The notes under the pieces: generated by a model
What the model saw: only the letters and a program-made list of their open reading frames with translations
The model's database searches: none
Told to the model about the DNA's origin: nothing
Program-made: the position numbers and the translations under genes
Shown: positions 34,848 through 43,487 of the stretch, piece by piece
Position numbering within the stretch: the first letter of the stretch is position 1
How the letters are laid out: each line of letters starts with the position of its first letter
Source: Bdellovibrionales bacterium GWA2_49_15
Lineage (GTDB): Bacteria > Bdellovibrionota > Bacteriovoracia > Bacteriovoracales > Bacteriovoracaceae
Length of the DNA stretch: 64,000 nt
Direction of reading: 5' to 3'
NCBI GenBank assembly: GCA_001769855.1
Contig: MEPP01000004.1
Span: forward strand, 49,425-113,424

Positions 34848-36610
34848 ATTCCCAGGACTGGTTTCATGGCCTCTTTATAATAAATCGTGATGGACATGAT
34901 TCCGGTATTGTTCCATGGCGTGCGCTGAAAGAGATATCTAAAAAATTCCTTTGGCCCCATTTGCTGATAGTCGGGAACCCACCACCAGCGAAAAGGTATG
35001 TCGTACTCCTGATATCCCAGATTTCTAAACTCCGAGTCCTTATATGACGTGAGAACGACATCATAAGAGGCCCTAAGTGTGTCGTTCGTCGTGTAGGCGA
35101 CTTCCGGGATACCATATAAGAACCATGCCCCGGGCCAGGCATTTTCCCGATAGAGAAGGATATGCAAAGGGGTTTCGCGCGCGAGCGTTTCCCGTCTCAA
35201 GGCAATCAAGATGTCTTCATATTGGGGGGTGGTGTGGACCTGGGACAGGAGCTCTTCCTTGCCGCCGGCCTTGGAAAAGTTAACATAATAGCTGAGCGCC
35301 GCCTGGGTGCCGAGCATGGCCCCGGTAATGAGAACGAGGAGAAAAGTCGTGCCCCGAGACAACAAATTTAAATTTAAATTAAAATCACGCGACCATACTG
35401 CGAAGAAGGCAAGACTGGCGATGAAGGGATATAAGGAGAGCCAAGGAACTTTTTCTCCAGCGTAGCTGTAGGCAAACAAGGTCGCACTCGCAAAGTAAAA
35501 AAAGAAAGCATGACTTCGTTTGTTGCGTCCCAGAAAATATAAAGTGCCGGTCAGTCCAAAGCTCAAGGAACCAAAGAAAACCGGGAAATCTAGAGTTGTC
35601 TTGAGCTTCAAATAGGCTCCGACCCATTCGTTGATATTTCCAAAATGGCGACAGAGCAGATAGGTAGTCAGGGCCATGCTCATCGAAATAAAAGTGGTTA
35701 TGGACATTGCCACAGGGAATTGAATGAAAAAATAGCAAACAAGGAAAAGCCATAAGAAGGCGATGGGAAATTCATACCAAGACAAGAGTAAGACATGGAA
35801 CGAGAAGGGACCGGTCAGCCTTTCATGCTGATGTTGGCCGATCCAATATTGAAATCCTTTTGCAAAAACAAAGTCCTTGATCCCCTGCGTATATTGAAAT
35901 CCTGCGGTGTAAAAGTAGCTGACGATCAGAGCGCAGAAGGCCAAGCCCAGTAATGAGACCCCCCAATTCAGACGCAGAAAAAGCAATAATTTTCCGAGAA
36001 GCGAGGAGCTGTAATTCTTGCTTAAAACGAGAAAGATAAACTCCACCATGAGATAGATAAAAAGCAGGGAGAAGGTAATAAAATAATTTTCTTTTGTACA
36101 CAAGATAAGTCCGATCGAGGCGGAGACAGAAAAGACCTTCCATAGTGGTTTTTTGATCAGCGTTACCCCGATCAGGAGCGAGGCCATGCAAAACAAAATG
36201 ATCATATCCTCGCGCAAAAATCGCGACCAATAGATTAAGGTCGGTGATATAGCGCCATAGAGCACTAAGGTCCAAAGGGTAAAGGGTGAGAACAGACGTC
36301 TGAAAAAAAATGGCGTAAGGACCAGCAACAGGCCGCAAATAACTGAGATCATGCGACCTGATTCAAGACTCTGTCCGCCCACATGATATGCATACGGGAT
36401 GAGATGATAGAGGAGTGGGCCATGGAGAAGAGGGTCATACTTATAATAATGGGTTTTAGGCGAGTCATGAAAATATTTACCATAGAGTGCATGCAGCGAT
36501 TCATCGTGATGAATCGGCCGGTGACCGATGCGGTCAAGACGCATGATCGTGGCAAACATAAGCAGGCCCAGGATGATGGAAAAAACAAAAAATTGTGATA
36601 CTTTTCTCAT
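34844..36610 (-). CDS. Agl23-like (TIGR03663) membrane glycosyltransferase-type protein
   Basis: 588 residues from ATG 36610, one base after the upstream stop; an ATG at 36628 inside the previous gene is the alternative. About 12 membrane segments. After helix 1 comes RPIHHDESLHALYGKYF and YKYDPLLHGPLLYHL, the signature of the flippase-associated Agl23 group in the GT39/PMT superfamily, where the Asp is the likely base. It probably adds a sugar from a polyprenyl-phosphate donor to an envelope acceptor. It is the third gene of a GT2 - UGM-like - Agl23-like operon. Confidence 0.78.
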   Translation of the reverse strand: MRKVSQFFVFSIILGLLMFATIMRLDRIGHRPIHHDESLHALYGKYFHDSPKTHYYKYDPLLHGPLLYHLIPYAYHVGGQSLESGRMISVICGLLLVLTPFFFRRLFSPFTLWTLVLYGAISPTLIYWSRFLREDMIILFCMASLLIGVTLIKKPLWKVFSVSASIGLILCTKENYFITFSLLFIYLMVEFIFLVLSKNYSSSLLGKLLLFLRLNWGVSLLGLAFCALIVSYFYTAGFQYTQGIKDFVFAKGFQYWIGQHQHERLTGPFSFHVLLLSWYEFPIAFLWLFLVCYFFIQFPVAMSITTFISMSMALTTYLLCRHFGNINEWVGAYLKLKTTLDFPVFFGSLSFGLTGTLYFLGRNKRSHAFFFYFASATLFAYSYAGEKVPWLSLYPFIASLAFFAVWSRDFNLNLNLLSRGTTFLLVLITGAMLGTQAALSYYVNFSKAGGKEELLSQVHTTPQYEDILIALRRETLARETPLHILLYRENAWPGAWFLYGIPEVAYTTNDTLRASYDVVLTSYKDSEFRNLGYQEYDIPFRWWWVPDYQQMGPKEFFRYLFQRTPWNNTGIMSITIYYKEAMKPVLGI

Positions 36611-36611
36611 A

Positions 36612-37970
36612 TTATATTTGAAAGACATTTTCTGGATTATTCGAGATCTGACGGTTTACCCAGTCCACTCCTTGCATAAAAGAATGATCTTGGTTCGCAA
36701 CTTCATATTTCCAACCTCCGAAGCGGCCGCGCGAGTAAATATGAAAGGTCTCTAGCTGCAAAAGCAGCTCTTTCAGCAGGCGATCGCGTTCCAAGGATGG
36801 TGTGGGATAGCTATAGTGTGCTTTGAAATACCACTTGGAGAGTATTTCATCGTCGGGTCTCATGAGTGTCGTGCTGATCAATCCGGCAATAACCTCAGCC
36901 ATTAAGGTTTCGGGTTGAACCGCTTTGTACTTGGAGCTACTGACTTCACACAGGAGAGAATATTCCATTCCCGGGTGAGGCACATGAGAAGGCGAGTAGT
37001 TGGAAAAAATGGTGACTCGGTAACAGGGATTCTGGTCCTCTGAAAAATAGATCCAGCACTTCTTGTGCAGATGTTCGGGAAGCGGCCCTTTGATCCCGAT
37101 CCCGATGATGTGGCCGCTGGAGTACAGTAGCTGGGAGGCGTTTTTAATTAAACTTTCTTGGGGGGGTGACAGTAGTTGACCGAGAGTCGGAAGCGGGATG
37201 GTTGAAAATAGGGATTTGTATCGGATCTCGTTGCCATCGGCTAAAATCACGCGTCGAAGTTTGAAATCAATGCTACGGATATTGATGTTAAATTGAAAAT
37301 TCTCACGGCCGATCAGGGCAGTAACATTTTTCCAGATGGTCCCGGTGCCACCTTTCTTGGGAAACCAAAATTGGTTATTTGGCCCCCAGTTTTTATCGGG
37401 AAGTTTTGAAACGAAATTGCGTTGAATTCTCGCGAGATCGACCACACTGACTCTTTCGCCAATCCAGGAATAATTCATAAGCTCCGGGGGGTGCGCCCAA
37501 ACTTTATAATTGTAGGGAAACATAAAAATGTCGGAGAGTGGTTGACCGAAGTTGCTCAAAATCCACTCCCTGAAATTTCGTGGAGAAGAAGTTTTTGGGA
37601 TACTTTGCAGCCCGCTCAAGCACTTCATGGCCAGCTCATCGTGAAGAAGATGAATATTATTTTGAAAGGGGTAGGGTATGAATTTATTATTAAAATAAAC
37701 CCAAGCTTCCCGCTCATGTAAGTGTCGATCAGAGTGAGAAACGGCTTGCTCCATCACTTCATCGAAATATTCATAGTGAGAAAATTGAACGTGCCCTCCA
37801 ATATCCCAGGTGAAACCGGCATCATCGACAAAGCTACGGGAAAGTCCGCCCACATCGTCTTGGGCCTCAAGCACAAGAAAATTCAATTCTCCCATTTCTT
37901 TCAGTCGGTAGGCGGCACCGAGACCGGTTGGACCGGCACCCAAAATTAAAAAATCACAACTGCGAATCAT
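36612..37970 (-). CDS. FAD-dependent oxidoreductase, UDP-galactopyranose mutase/protoporphyrinogen-oxidase-like
   Basis: 452 residues. The N-terminal dinucleotide motif is FLILGAGPTGLGAAYRLKE with VLEAQDDVGGLSRS, then WDIGGHVQFSHYEYF, as in UGM-like flavoproteins of polysaccharide clusters. Other UGM-type marks are YPFQNNIHLL and FPYNYKVWAHPP. The C-terminus carries substrate-lobe sequence (GRFGGWKYEVANQDHSFMQG). It overlaps the start of the upstream GT2 stop by four bases. The exact substrate is unclear; a role in sugar nucleotide or lipid-linked sugar chemistry is likely from its neighbours. Confidence 0.75.
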   Translation of the reverse strand: MIRSCDFLILGAGPTGLGAAYRLKEMGELNFLVLEAQDDVGGLSRSFVDDAGFTWDIGGHVQFSHYEYFDEVMEQAVSHSDRHLHEREAWVYFNNKFIPYPFQNNIHLLHDELAMKCLSGLQSIPKTSSPRNFREWILSNFGQPLSDIFMFPYNYKVWAHPPELMNYSWIGERVSVVDLARIQRNFVSKLPDKNWGPNNQFWFPKKGGTGTIWKNVTALIGRENFQFNINIRSIDFKLRRVILADGNEIRYKSLFSTIPLPTLGQLLSPPQESLIKNASQLLYSSGHIIGIGIKGPLPEHLHKKCWIYFSEDQNPCYRVTIFSNYSPSHVPHPGMEYSLLCEVSSSKYKAVQPETLMAEVIAGLISTTLMRPDDEILSKWYFKAHYSYPTPSLERDRLLKELLLQLETFHIYSRGRFGGWKYEVANQDHSFMQGVDWVNRQISNNPENVFQI

Positions 37971-38707
37971 TGTATCCGCCGATGAATGATGAGTTCTCGA
38001 ATCACCCGCAGCGAGATGGCGGCAAGTTTCAAAATTCCCTTAAGGGAAGGCACCCCACTTTGCCTTATCTGGTGGATGATCGGAATAGTCACGCATTTGA
38101 TGGAGCCACTTCGGGCATATTTGAAGGCTTCCACCGAGAGGTGAATGTTGGGGGCAAAAGAATTCGCAGGAATTTTTGGCAACGCTGTTTGAAGGAACTC
38201 GCGTCTAAACAAACGAAAAGGACAGTTAGGATCGAGAATTTTAAGCCCAAAGAGTAAAAAAACCCACAGGCGCATAATCTTGGACATCACCAGTCGGATG
38301 ACAGGGTCGTGGCGTACTAACCGCTGCCCTAAAATAAAATCCGCTTGAGTCGTGGCCCGCCAAAGTTTCGTAAATTCCTTGGCCTCAATCTGATCATCAC
38401 TATCGCACTGGAAAATCCAGGGAGACATACTTTCCAAGGCCGCGCGATAGCCATTCAGGATACTGACCCCATGGCCTTGGTTCTGCTGCGCTATCACCTG
38501 CACAGAGGCTTGGGCATTATTCTGGATGATCCACTGATTTATTTTTGCCAAAGATCCGTCCGTGGAACCGTCATTGATTAGGATAAGTAAGAATGCCGGC
38601 CCGTTGCTGGTTAATTCCGCATGCCAATCACGAAGTATCTTCTCGATGGCACTTTCCTCGTTATATACTGGAATTACAACAGCGAGCGTATGAACATTCT
38701 TAGGCAT
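37967..38707 (-). CDS. Family 2 glycosyltransferase, DPM-like
   Basis: 246 residues, first gene of the minus-strand operon. VVIPVYNEESAIEKIL, LILINDGSTDGSL and the GT-A metal site FQCDSDDQIE are typical of GT2, and the second half (LGQRLVRHDPVIRLVM, FRLFRREFL) matches DPM-like enzymes that load polyprenyl phosphate. There is no obvious membrane helix apart from a hydrophobic stretch (LWVFLLFGL). It overlaps the flavoprotein gene by 4 bp (ATGA). Confidence 0.82.
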   Translation of the reverse strand: MPKNVHTLAVVIPVYNEESAIEKILRDWHAELTSNGPAFLLILINDGSTDGSLAKINQWIIQNNAQASVQVIAQQNQGHGVSILNGYRAALESMSPWIFQCDSDDQIEAKEFTKLWRATTQADFILGQRLVRHDPVIRLVMSKIMRLWVFLLFGLKILDPNCPFRLFRREFLQTALPKIPANSFAPNIHLSVEAFKYARSGSIKCVTIPIIHQIRQSGVPSLKGILKLAAISLRVIRELIIHRRIQ

Positions 38708-38785
38708 AGACTTTAGTTTAATACACCTTATTGTTTAAGTTTAGAATATCATGCAAATTAAACGCAATTTTTCCAGCGGGCCAAA

Positions 38786-40039
38786 ATGAAAACTTATGCC
38801 TTTCGATCAATTATTAAGGCCATGGATGTGCAGAAGCAGAAAGGTCTACTCGCCTTGGGCATTTCACTCTTTTTAGTGCTGTTGTCTTATCCCATCTTGC
38901 GTTCAACCACGACCGGTCTTTTCCTGCATTATTTTGGCGCTCAACATTCGCCTAATGTTTGGTTCTACTCAGTTTTGGCCATCATGGTTTGTGTCTTTTT
39001 TTATGACCGGGCCCAGCGACATTGGCCCCTTTTTCATCTCTATAATGCGACGGTACTCTTATCTGTCGGCATCTTCTTCGTAGGTCTCTATCTTTTGAGT
39101 GAGGCATGGGAACCGTCGGCCTATCTCTTATTTGTTTGGAAAGAAGCCTACATTGTTTTGCTTGTTCATATGATTTTTGGTGTGGCCAACGCCTCTCTTC
39201 GTCTGGATGAGGCCAAGGTATTCTATGGGCCTTTGGGTGCCCTGGGTTCTTTTGGCGGAATTTTTGGAGGCCTGCTTACAGGGTGGCTGACTTATTATTT
39301 CTCCACTGAAACGATTCTGGGGATCGGAGTTATTTTTGTTATTTTATCGGGTGTCGCATTTTATGCTGCACGGGGTCTGCTGCGCCTTGAAGTGTCAAAA
39401 AATATCCTCTCTGAGCAGTCCCAACGCCCTTCACCCCTCATGTCCCTCAATGGTGTTGGTAAATATGTAATGCTACTTTGTTTGGTTGTTGCCCTTTCAC
39501 AGTTCGTGATCAATTTGGCCAACTTTAAATTTGACGTGCTCTTTACTGCGTTGGTTCCCGACAAAGATTTGAAAACGCGATACCTAGGCCATCTCTATAC
39601 CCTTGTGAATAGCATTGGTCTCATACTTCAAATTGTTGTTCTTCCTTACGTCTTGGCGCAATTTTCTCGACGCCGAATTCATCTTTTTGTTCCAATTTTA
39701 TTTTTGCTGCTGGCAATCACGGGGCTGATTTTCGGTAGTGCTCACCTCATGCTTGTCTCCTTTGCTTTTGGTACGATGAAAGGAACTGACTATTCACTTT
39801 TTTCGGCCGTAAAAGAACTCATGTATTATGCTTTAGGCCCAGAGCAGAAATATGGTGCAAAATACGTCGTCGATATGGTGGTCTATCGTTTTTCCAAGGG
39901 ACTTATCTCAGTATTTTTGATATTTTTTCAGATGCCTTGGTTAATTGATGGGCTGCTTGTTGCATTGTGCATTATCTGGTTTGTGCTGATTTTTCCTCTC
40001 TTCAACGAAGAAAGAAAAATTTCCCGGTTAGAATCCTAG
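38786..40039 (+). CDS. Multi-pass membrane protein, NTT (nucleotide transporter)-like
   Basis: 417 residues with about 11-12 helices. The N-terminal helix is preceded by MDVQKQKG, and the C-terminal VKELMYYALGPEQKYGAKYV followed by DMVVYRFSKGLI matches the KExLYxPLxxEEKxKAKxxID motif of Npt1/Npt2-type ATP/ADP and nucleotide transporters. Such carriers occur in intracellular bacteria and in Bdellovibrio relatives. It is shorter than classic NTTs (about 500), so an MFS relative with another substrate is possible. The oligopeptidase gene follows with a ribosome site overlapping its stop. Confidence 0.6.
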   Translation: MKTYAFRSIIKAMDVQKQKGLLALGISLFLVLLSYPILRSTTTGLFLHYFGAQHSPNVWFYSVLAIMVCVFFYDRAQRHWPLFHLYNATVLLSVGIFFVGLYLLSEAWEPSAYLLFVWKEAYIVLLVHMIFGVANASLRLDEAKVFYGPLGALGSFGGIFGGLLTGWLTYYFSTETILGIGVIFVILSGVAFYAARGLLRLEVSKNILSEQSQRPSPLMSLNGVGKYVMLLCLVVALSQFVINLANFKFDVLFTALVPDKDLKTRYLGHLYTLVNSIGLILQIVVLPYVLAQFSRRRIHLFVPILFLLLAITGLIFGSAHLMLVSFAFGTMKGTDYSLFSAVKELMYYALGPEQKYGAKYVVDMVVYRFSKGLISVFLIFFQMPWLIDGLLVALCIIWFVLIFPLFNEERKISRLES

Positions 40040-40048
40040 GAGTTGAGA

Positions 40049-42076
40049 ATGAATTATTTACTCGAAAAATTTGATACAAAACTTGAAACTGTGCCTTTTT
40101 CCAAGATTAAAAATGAGCACTTCCTCCCCGCCATAAAGGAAGAAATTACCGCAGCGAAAGCTAAAATTGAAAGCATAAAGTCCAATACCCAGCCCCCCAC
40201 TTTTCAGAATGTGTGCGAGGTTCTTGATATCGTAGATCATAAGCTTAATATAGTTTCCAATATCTTCTTCAATCTCCATTCGGCAGACACCAATGATGAG
40301 AGGCAGAAACTGGCCAAGGAAATTTCTCCCATTATCACGGAGTATGGGAACGATGTGAGCTTGGATCAAATGCTTTTTCAAAAGGTCAAAGCGGTTTTCG
40401 ACAAACGCGCAAGTCTCAACTTAAATGCCCAGCAGAACACGTTACTTGAGAAACAATACAAAGGTTTCGTGCGCAATGGTGCTCTTCTCTCTAATGAGAA
40501 GAAAGAGGAGATGCGTGCACTTGATAAAAGATTAAGTGATCTGTCCTTGAACTTTAGTGAGCATACTTTGGAAGAGCGAAAGCTTTTCGAATTGTGGATT
40601 GAAGATGAAAAGGACCTAAGCGGTTTACCAGATTCTGTCCGTGACATGGCCAGAGCGCAGGCAAAGGAAAAAGGTCGGCAGAACGCCTGGTATTTTAATC
40701 TCGATTTTCCAAGCTATATGCCTTTCATGACCTATGCCGACAATCGTCAGTTGCGCGAGAAGCTGTTTTTTGCCCAAGGCTCGTTATGCGCCAAAGATAA
40801 TAAATACGATAACCGGCCTATCGTGCTGGAAACTGTGAAGTTGCGCCATCAGCGCGCCCAACTGCTGGGCTTTGCCTCCCATGCTCACTATATCCTCGCC
40901 GAGCGCATGGCCGAGTCACCCGAAAAAGTTGAAAATTTTCTGAATGAACTTCATATCAAGGCCCGCCCTTTTGCGGAAAAAGAAATGGCGGAACTTAAAC
41001 AATACGCCAAGGCCCATGGTTTATCTGACTTGTGTCGTTGGGATGTGGCCTATTATGCAGAAAAATTGAAAAAAGAAAGGTTCAATGTTGATGATGAGAT
41101 GTTGCGTCCCTACTTCAAATTAGAAAATGTGATTGCCGGGGCCTTTCAAGTTGCCGAGAAGTTGTACGGATTGGATTTCCTAGAAGATTCGGAAATCGAG
41201 ACCTACAACCCTGAAGTACGTGTTTATCGCGTGCTGGATCGAAAGCAGAAGACGTTGGGTGTGTTTTATGCGGACTTTTTTCCCCGCGCCGGAAAGCGAA
41301 GTGGCGCGTGGATGACGGAGTTTCGAAGTCAGTCAAAAAGTACCGGCAAAGATTTGTGTCCTCATGTGGCCATTGTCTGTAATTTTACAAAATCCACGGC
41401 CGACCGGCCCTCGCTCTTGGGCCTTGATGAAGTCTTGACTCTATTTCATGAATTTGGCCATGCCCTCCATGGCCTTCTATCGGATGTATATTATGAATCT
41501 CTGGCCGGAACGAGCGTCTACTGGGATTTTGTTGAGTTGCCCTCACAAATTATGGAAAATTGGGTCTATGAAAAAGAATGTTTGGATCTCTTCGCTAAGC
41601 ATTTTGAAACAGGAGAAAGAATACCTGAGGATTTGATTTCGCGTATCAAGCGGAGCATGAATTTTCATGAGGGCCGCATGACGGTCCGTCAGCTCGGTAT
41701 GAGTTTGTTGGATATGGCGTGGCACAATCGACAAGCACCTCACTACTCAGATGTGGCCGAGTTTGAAAACAAGTTCCTGGCACCCCTCGAGCTGCTCCCA
41801 CCCGTAAAAGGCACAAGTATCAGCAGCGCCTTTTCTCATATCTTTTCTGGCGGGTATTCTGCTGGCTATTACAGTTATAAATGGGCCGAAGTATTGGATG
41901 CGGATGCCTTTATGTATTTCAAAGAAAAAGGCATTTTCAGTTCTGAGGTCGCCACTAAATTTAAAGATGCAATCTTGTCACGGGGCGGAAGTGAGCACCC
42001 TATGATTTTGTATAAAAACTTTCGTGGTCAAGAGCCGAGCATCGACGCATTACTTAAGCGCGCTGGTCTCAATTGA
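40049..42076 (+). CDS. M3-family zinc oligopeptidase (oligopeptidase A type)
   Basis: 675 residues from ATG 40049. TAGGAG, which overlaps the previous stop, lies six bases upstream. Zinc site HEFGH (467-471) with the M3 extended form FHEFGHALHGLL; later family parts are VELPSQIMENWVYE and FSGGYSAGYYSYKWAEVLDAD. Cytoplasmic; it cleaves short peptides, such as signal-peptide remnants or imported peptides. It fits with the Opp/Dpp importer at 59-64 kb. Length equals that of E. coli PrlC (680). Confidence 0.93.
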   Translation: MNYLLEKFDTKLETVPFSKIKNEHFLPAIKEEITAAKAKIESIKSNTQPPTFQNVCEVLDIVDHKLNIVSNIFFNLHSADTNDERQKLAKEISPIITEYGNDVSLDQMLFQKVKAVFDKRASLNLNAQQNTLLEKQYKGFVRNGALLSNEKKEEMRALDKRLSDLSLNFSEHTLEERKLFELWIEDEKDLSGLPDSVRDMARAQAKEKGRQNAWYFNLDFPSYMPFMTYADNRQLREKLFFAQGSLCAKDNKYDNRPIVLETVKLRHQRAQLLGFASHAHYILAERMAESPEKVENFLNELHIKARPFAEKEMAELKQYAKAHGLSDLCRWDVAYYAEKLKKERFNVDDEMLRPYFKLENVIAGAFQVAEKLYGLDFLEDSEIETYNPEVRVYRVLDRKQKTLGVFYADFFPRAGKRSGAWMTEFRSQSKSTGKDLCPHVAIVCNFTKSTADRPSLLGLDEVLTLFHEFGHALHGLLSDVYYESLAGTSVYWDFVELPSQIMENWVYEKECLDLFAKHFETGERIPEDLISRIKRSMNFHEGRMTVRQLGMSLLDMAWHNRQAPHYSDVAEFENKFLAPLELLPPVKGTSISSAFSHIFSGGYSAGYYSYKWAEVLDADAFMYFKEKGIFSSEVATKFKDAILSRGGSEHPMILYKNFRGQEPSIDALLKRAGLN

Positions 42077-42193
42077 GAATTGTCGCTGTAAGTAATTATT
42101 AGAACATCTCAACTCCAATTTCCATTACACTATTCTAATTAGTTTTCATGTTGTCAGGGATGACAGTTGAATTGCCAATGGAGGGTTGTTTTT

Positions 42194-43420
42194 ATGAAGC
42201 TAGGCCAAACACTGCTTTTGATTTTTGGATGTTTTACTTTGGGAACTGTCGCCTTTGCTTCAGCCCCTACAAATCTTGATCGAGAATTTTGGGTCACCAT
42301 CGGCCAGGATGCCGCCCTCCAAGTTGAAAAATCCTTCGGATTTAAATATGCATCTAATGAGAAGATAGAATTCACAAATGGCATTACGGTCATGAAAGTG
42401 CGCGAGAGTGAAATGGACCAAATTAGTCATGTAATGCACGATAAATTTCATCGCTGCGGTGGTTTTATTGGACATGATTCTCTTGATGAGGCACTTGAAT
42501 GGGCCAATAACGACAGTGAGCGATTTTCCGCCAAAACTATGAACTTTACCGACTATTCGATCAATCAAGGTGACAATGTTCGAGCGATGATGACTGAGCT
42601 GAGTGCGACGAACATCACCAATACGATTCAACGACTCGCCACTTTTAAAAACCGCTATTACAAGTCACAAACTGGGCAAGACTCCCAGAAATTGGTGAAG
42701 GAAACATGGGAAACCTTGGTGCAAGGGAGAACAGATGCTAAGGTTGAATTTTTTCGTCACACCGGATGGCCCCAGCCTTCAGTTATTTTGACACTCGCCG
42801 GTAGTGAGCGTCCGCAAGATATTATTGTTCTCGGTGGCCATGGAGATTCCATTTCAGGTTACTTTGGTGATCGTTCCGCCAATCATGCTCCAGGGGCAGA
42901 CGACAACGCCAGTGGGATTGCAACGCTGACTGAGGTTGTGCGAGTTTTAATGACATCATCGTATCGTCCGAAGCATACAATCAAATTCATGGCCTATGCA
43001 GCGGAAGAAGTTGGGCTGTGGGGCTCAAAAGAAGTCGCTCAACAAGCCAAACGTGAGAATCAAAATATCATTGGAGTCATGCAGCTTGATATGACAAACT
43101 ATAAGGGTTCCTCCGACCTGGATATTGTGTTGATGAGTGATTTCACCAACGCTGAACAAAATGCTTTTATGGGACGTTTGATTGATGAATATGTCAAAGT
43201 TCCTTGGGGGCAAGATCGTTGTGGATACGCCTGTAGTGATCATGCTTCCTGGCACGGTCAAGGGTTTCCAGCTTCAATGCCATTTGAGGCCCGGATGAAT
43301 GAGATGAACCGACGAATTCATACTCCTCAGGATACCATTGATCTTTCGGGTAACAATGCTCAGCATGCTCTGAAATTTGCCAAACTCGGTGTGGCCTTTG
43401 CGGTTGAACTCGATAATTGA
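42194..43420 (+). CDS. Secreted M28-family aminopeptidase (leucyl aminopeptidase type)
   Basis: 408 residues from ATG 42194 (GGAGGG upstream); an in-frame TTG at 42167 is rejected. The signal peptide ends GTVAFASA. A propeptide-like region of about 150 residues precedes the catalytic domain, whose zinc ligands are in order: GGHGDS (His, Asp), GADDNASG (Asp bridging), AAEEVGLWGS (catalytic Glu and ligand Glu), QLDMTN (Asp) and RIHTPQDT (His). This layout is that of Aeromonas/Vibrio extracellular aminopeptidases. Disulfide CGYACSD supports export. Probably digests host or environmental peptides outside the cell. Confidence 0.93.
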   Translation: MKLGQTLLLIFGCFTLGTVAFASAPTNLDREFWVTIGQDAALQVEKSFGFKYASNEKIEFTNGITVMKVRESEMDQISHVMHDKFHRCGGFIGHDSLDEALEWANNDSERFSAKTMNFTDYSINQGDNVRAMMTELSATNITNTIQRLATFKNRYYKSQTGQDSQKLVKETWETLVQGRTDAKVEFFRHTGWPQPSVILTLAGSERPQDIIVLGGHGDSISGYFGDRSANHAPGADDNASGIATLTEVVRVLMTSSYRPKHTIKFMAYAAEEVGLWGSKEVAQQAKRENQNIIGVMQLDMTNYKGSSDLDIVLMSDFTNAEQNAFMGRLIDEYVKVPWGQDRCGYACSDHASWHGQGFPASMPFEARMNEMNRRIHTPQDTIDLSGNNAQHALKFAKLGVAFAVELDN

Positions 43421-43487
43421 TACTTTTCATTCTCAAGAATGTCTGCGGTGATTTACATTTTGAATCATCTCAGGCATTCTCATCTTA

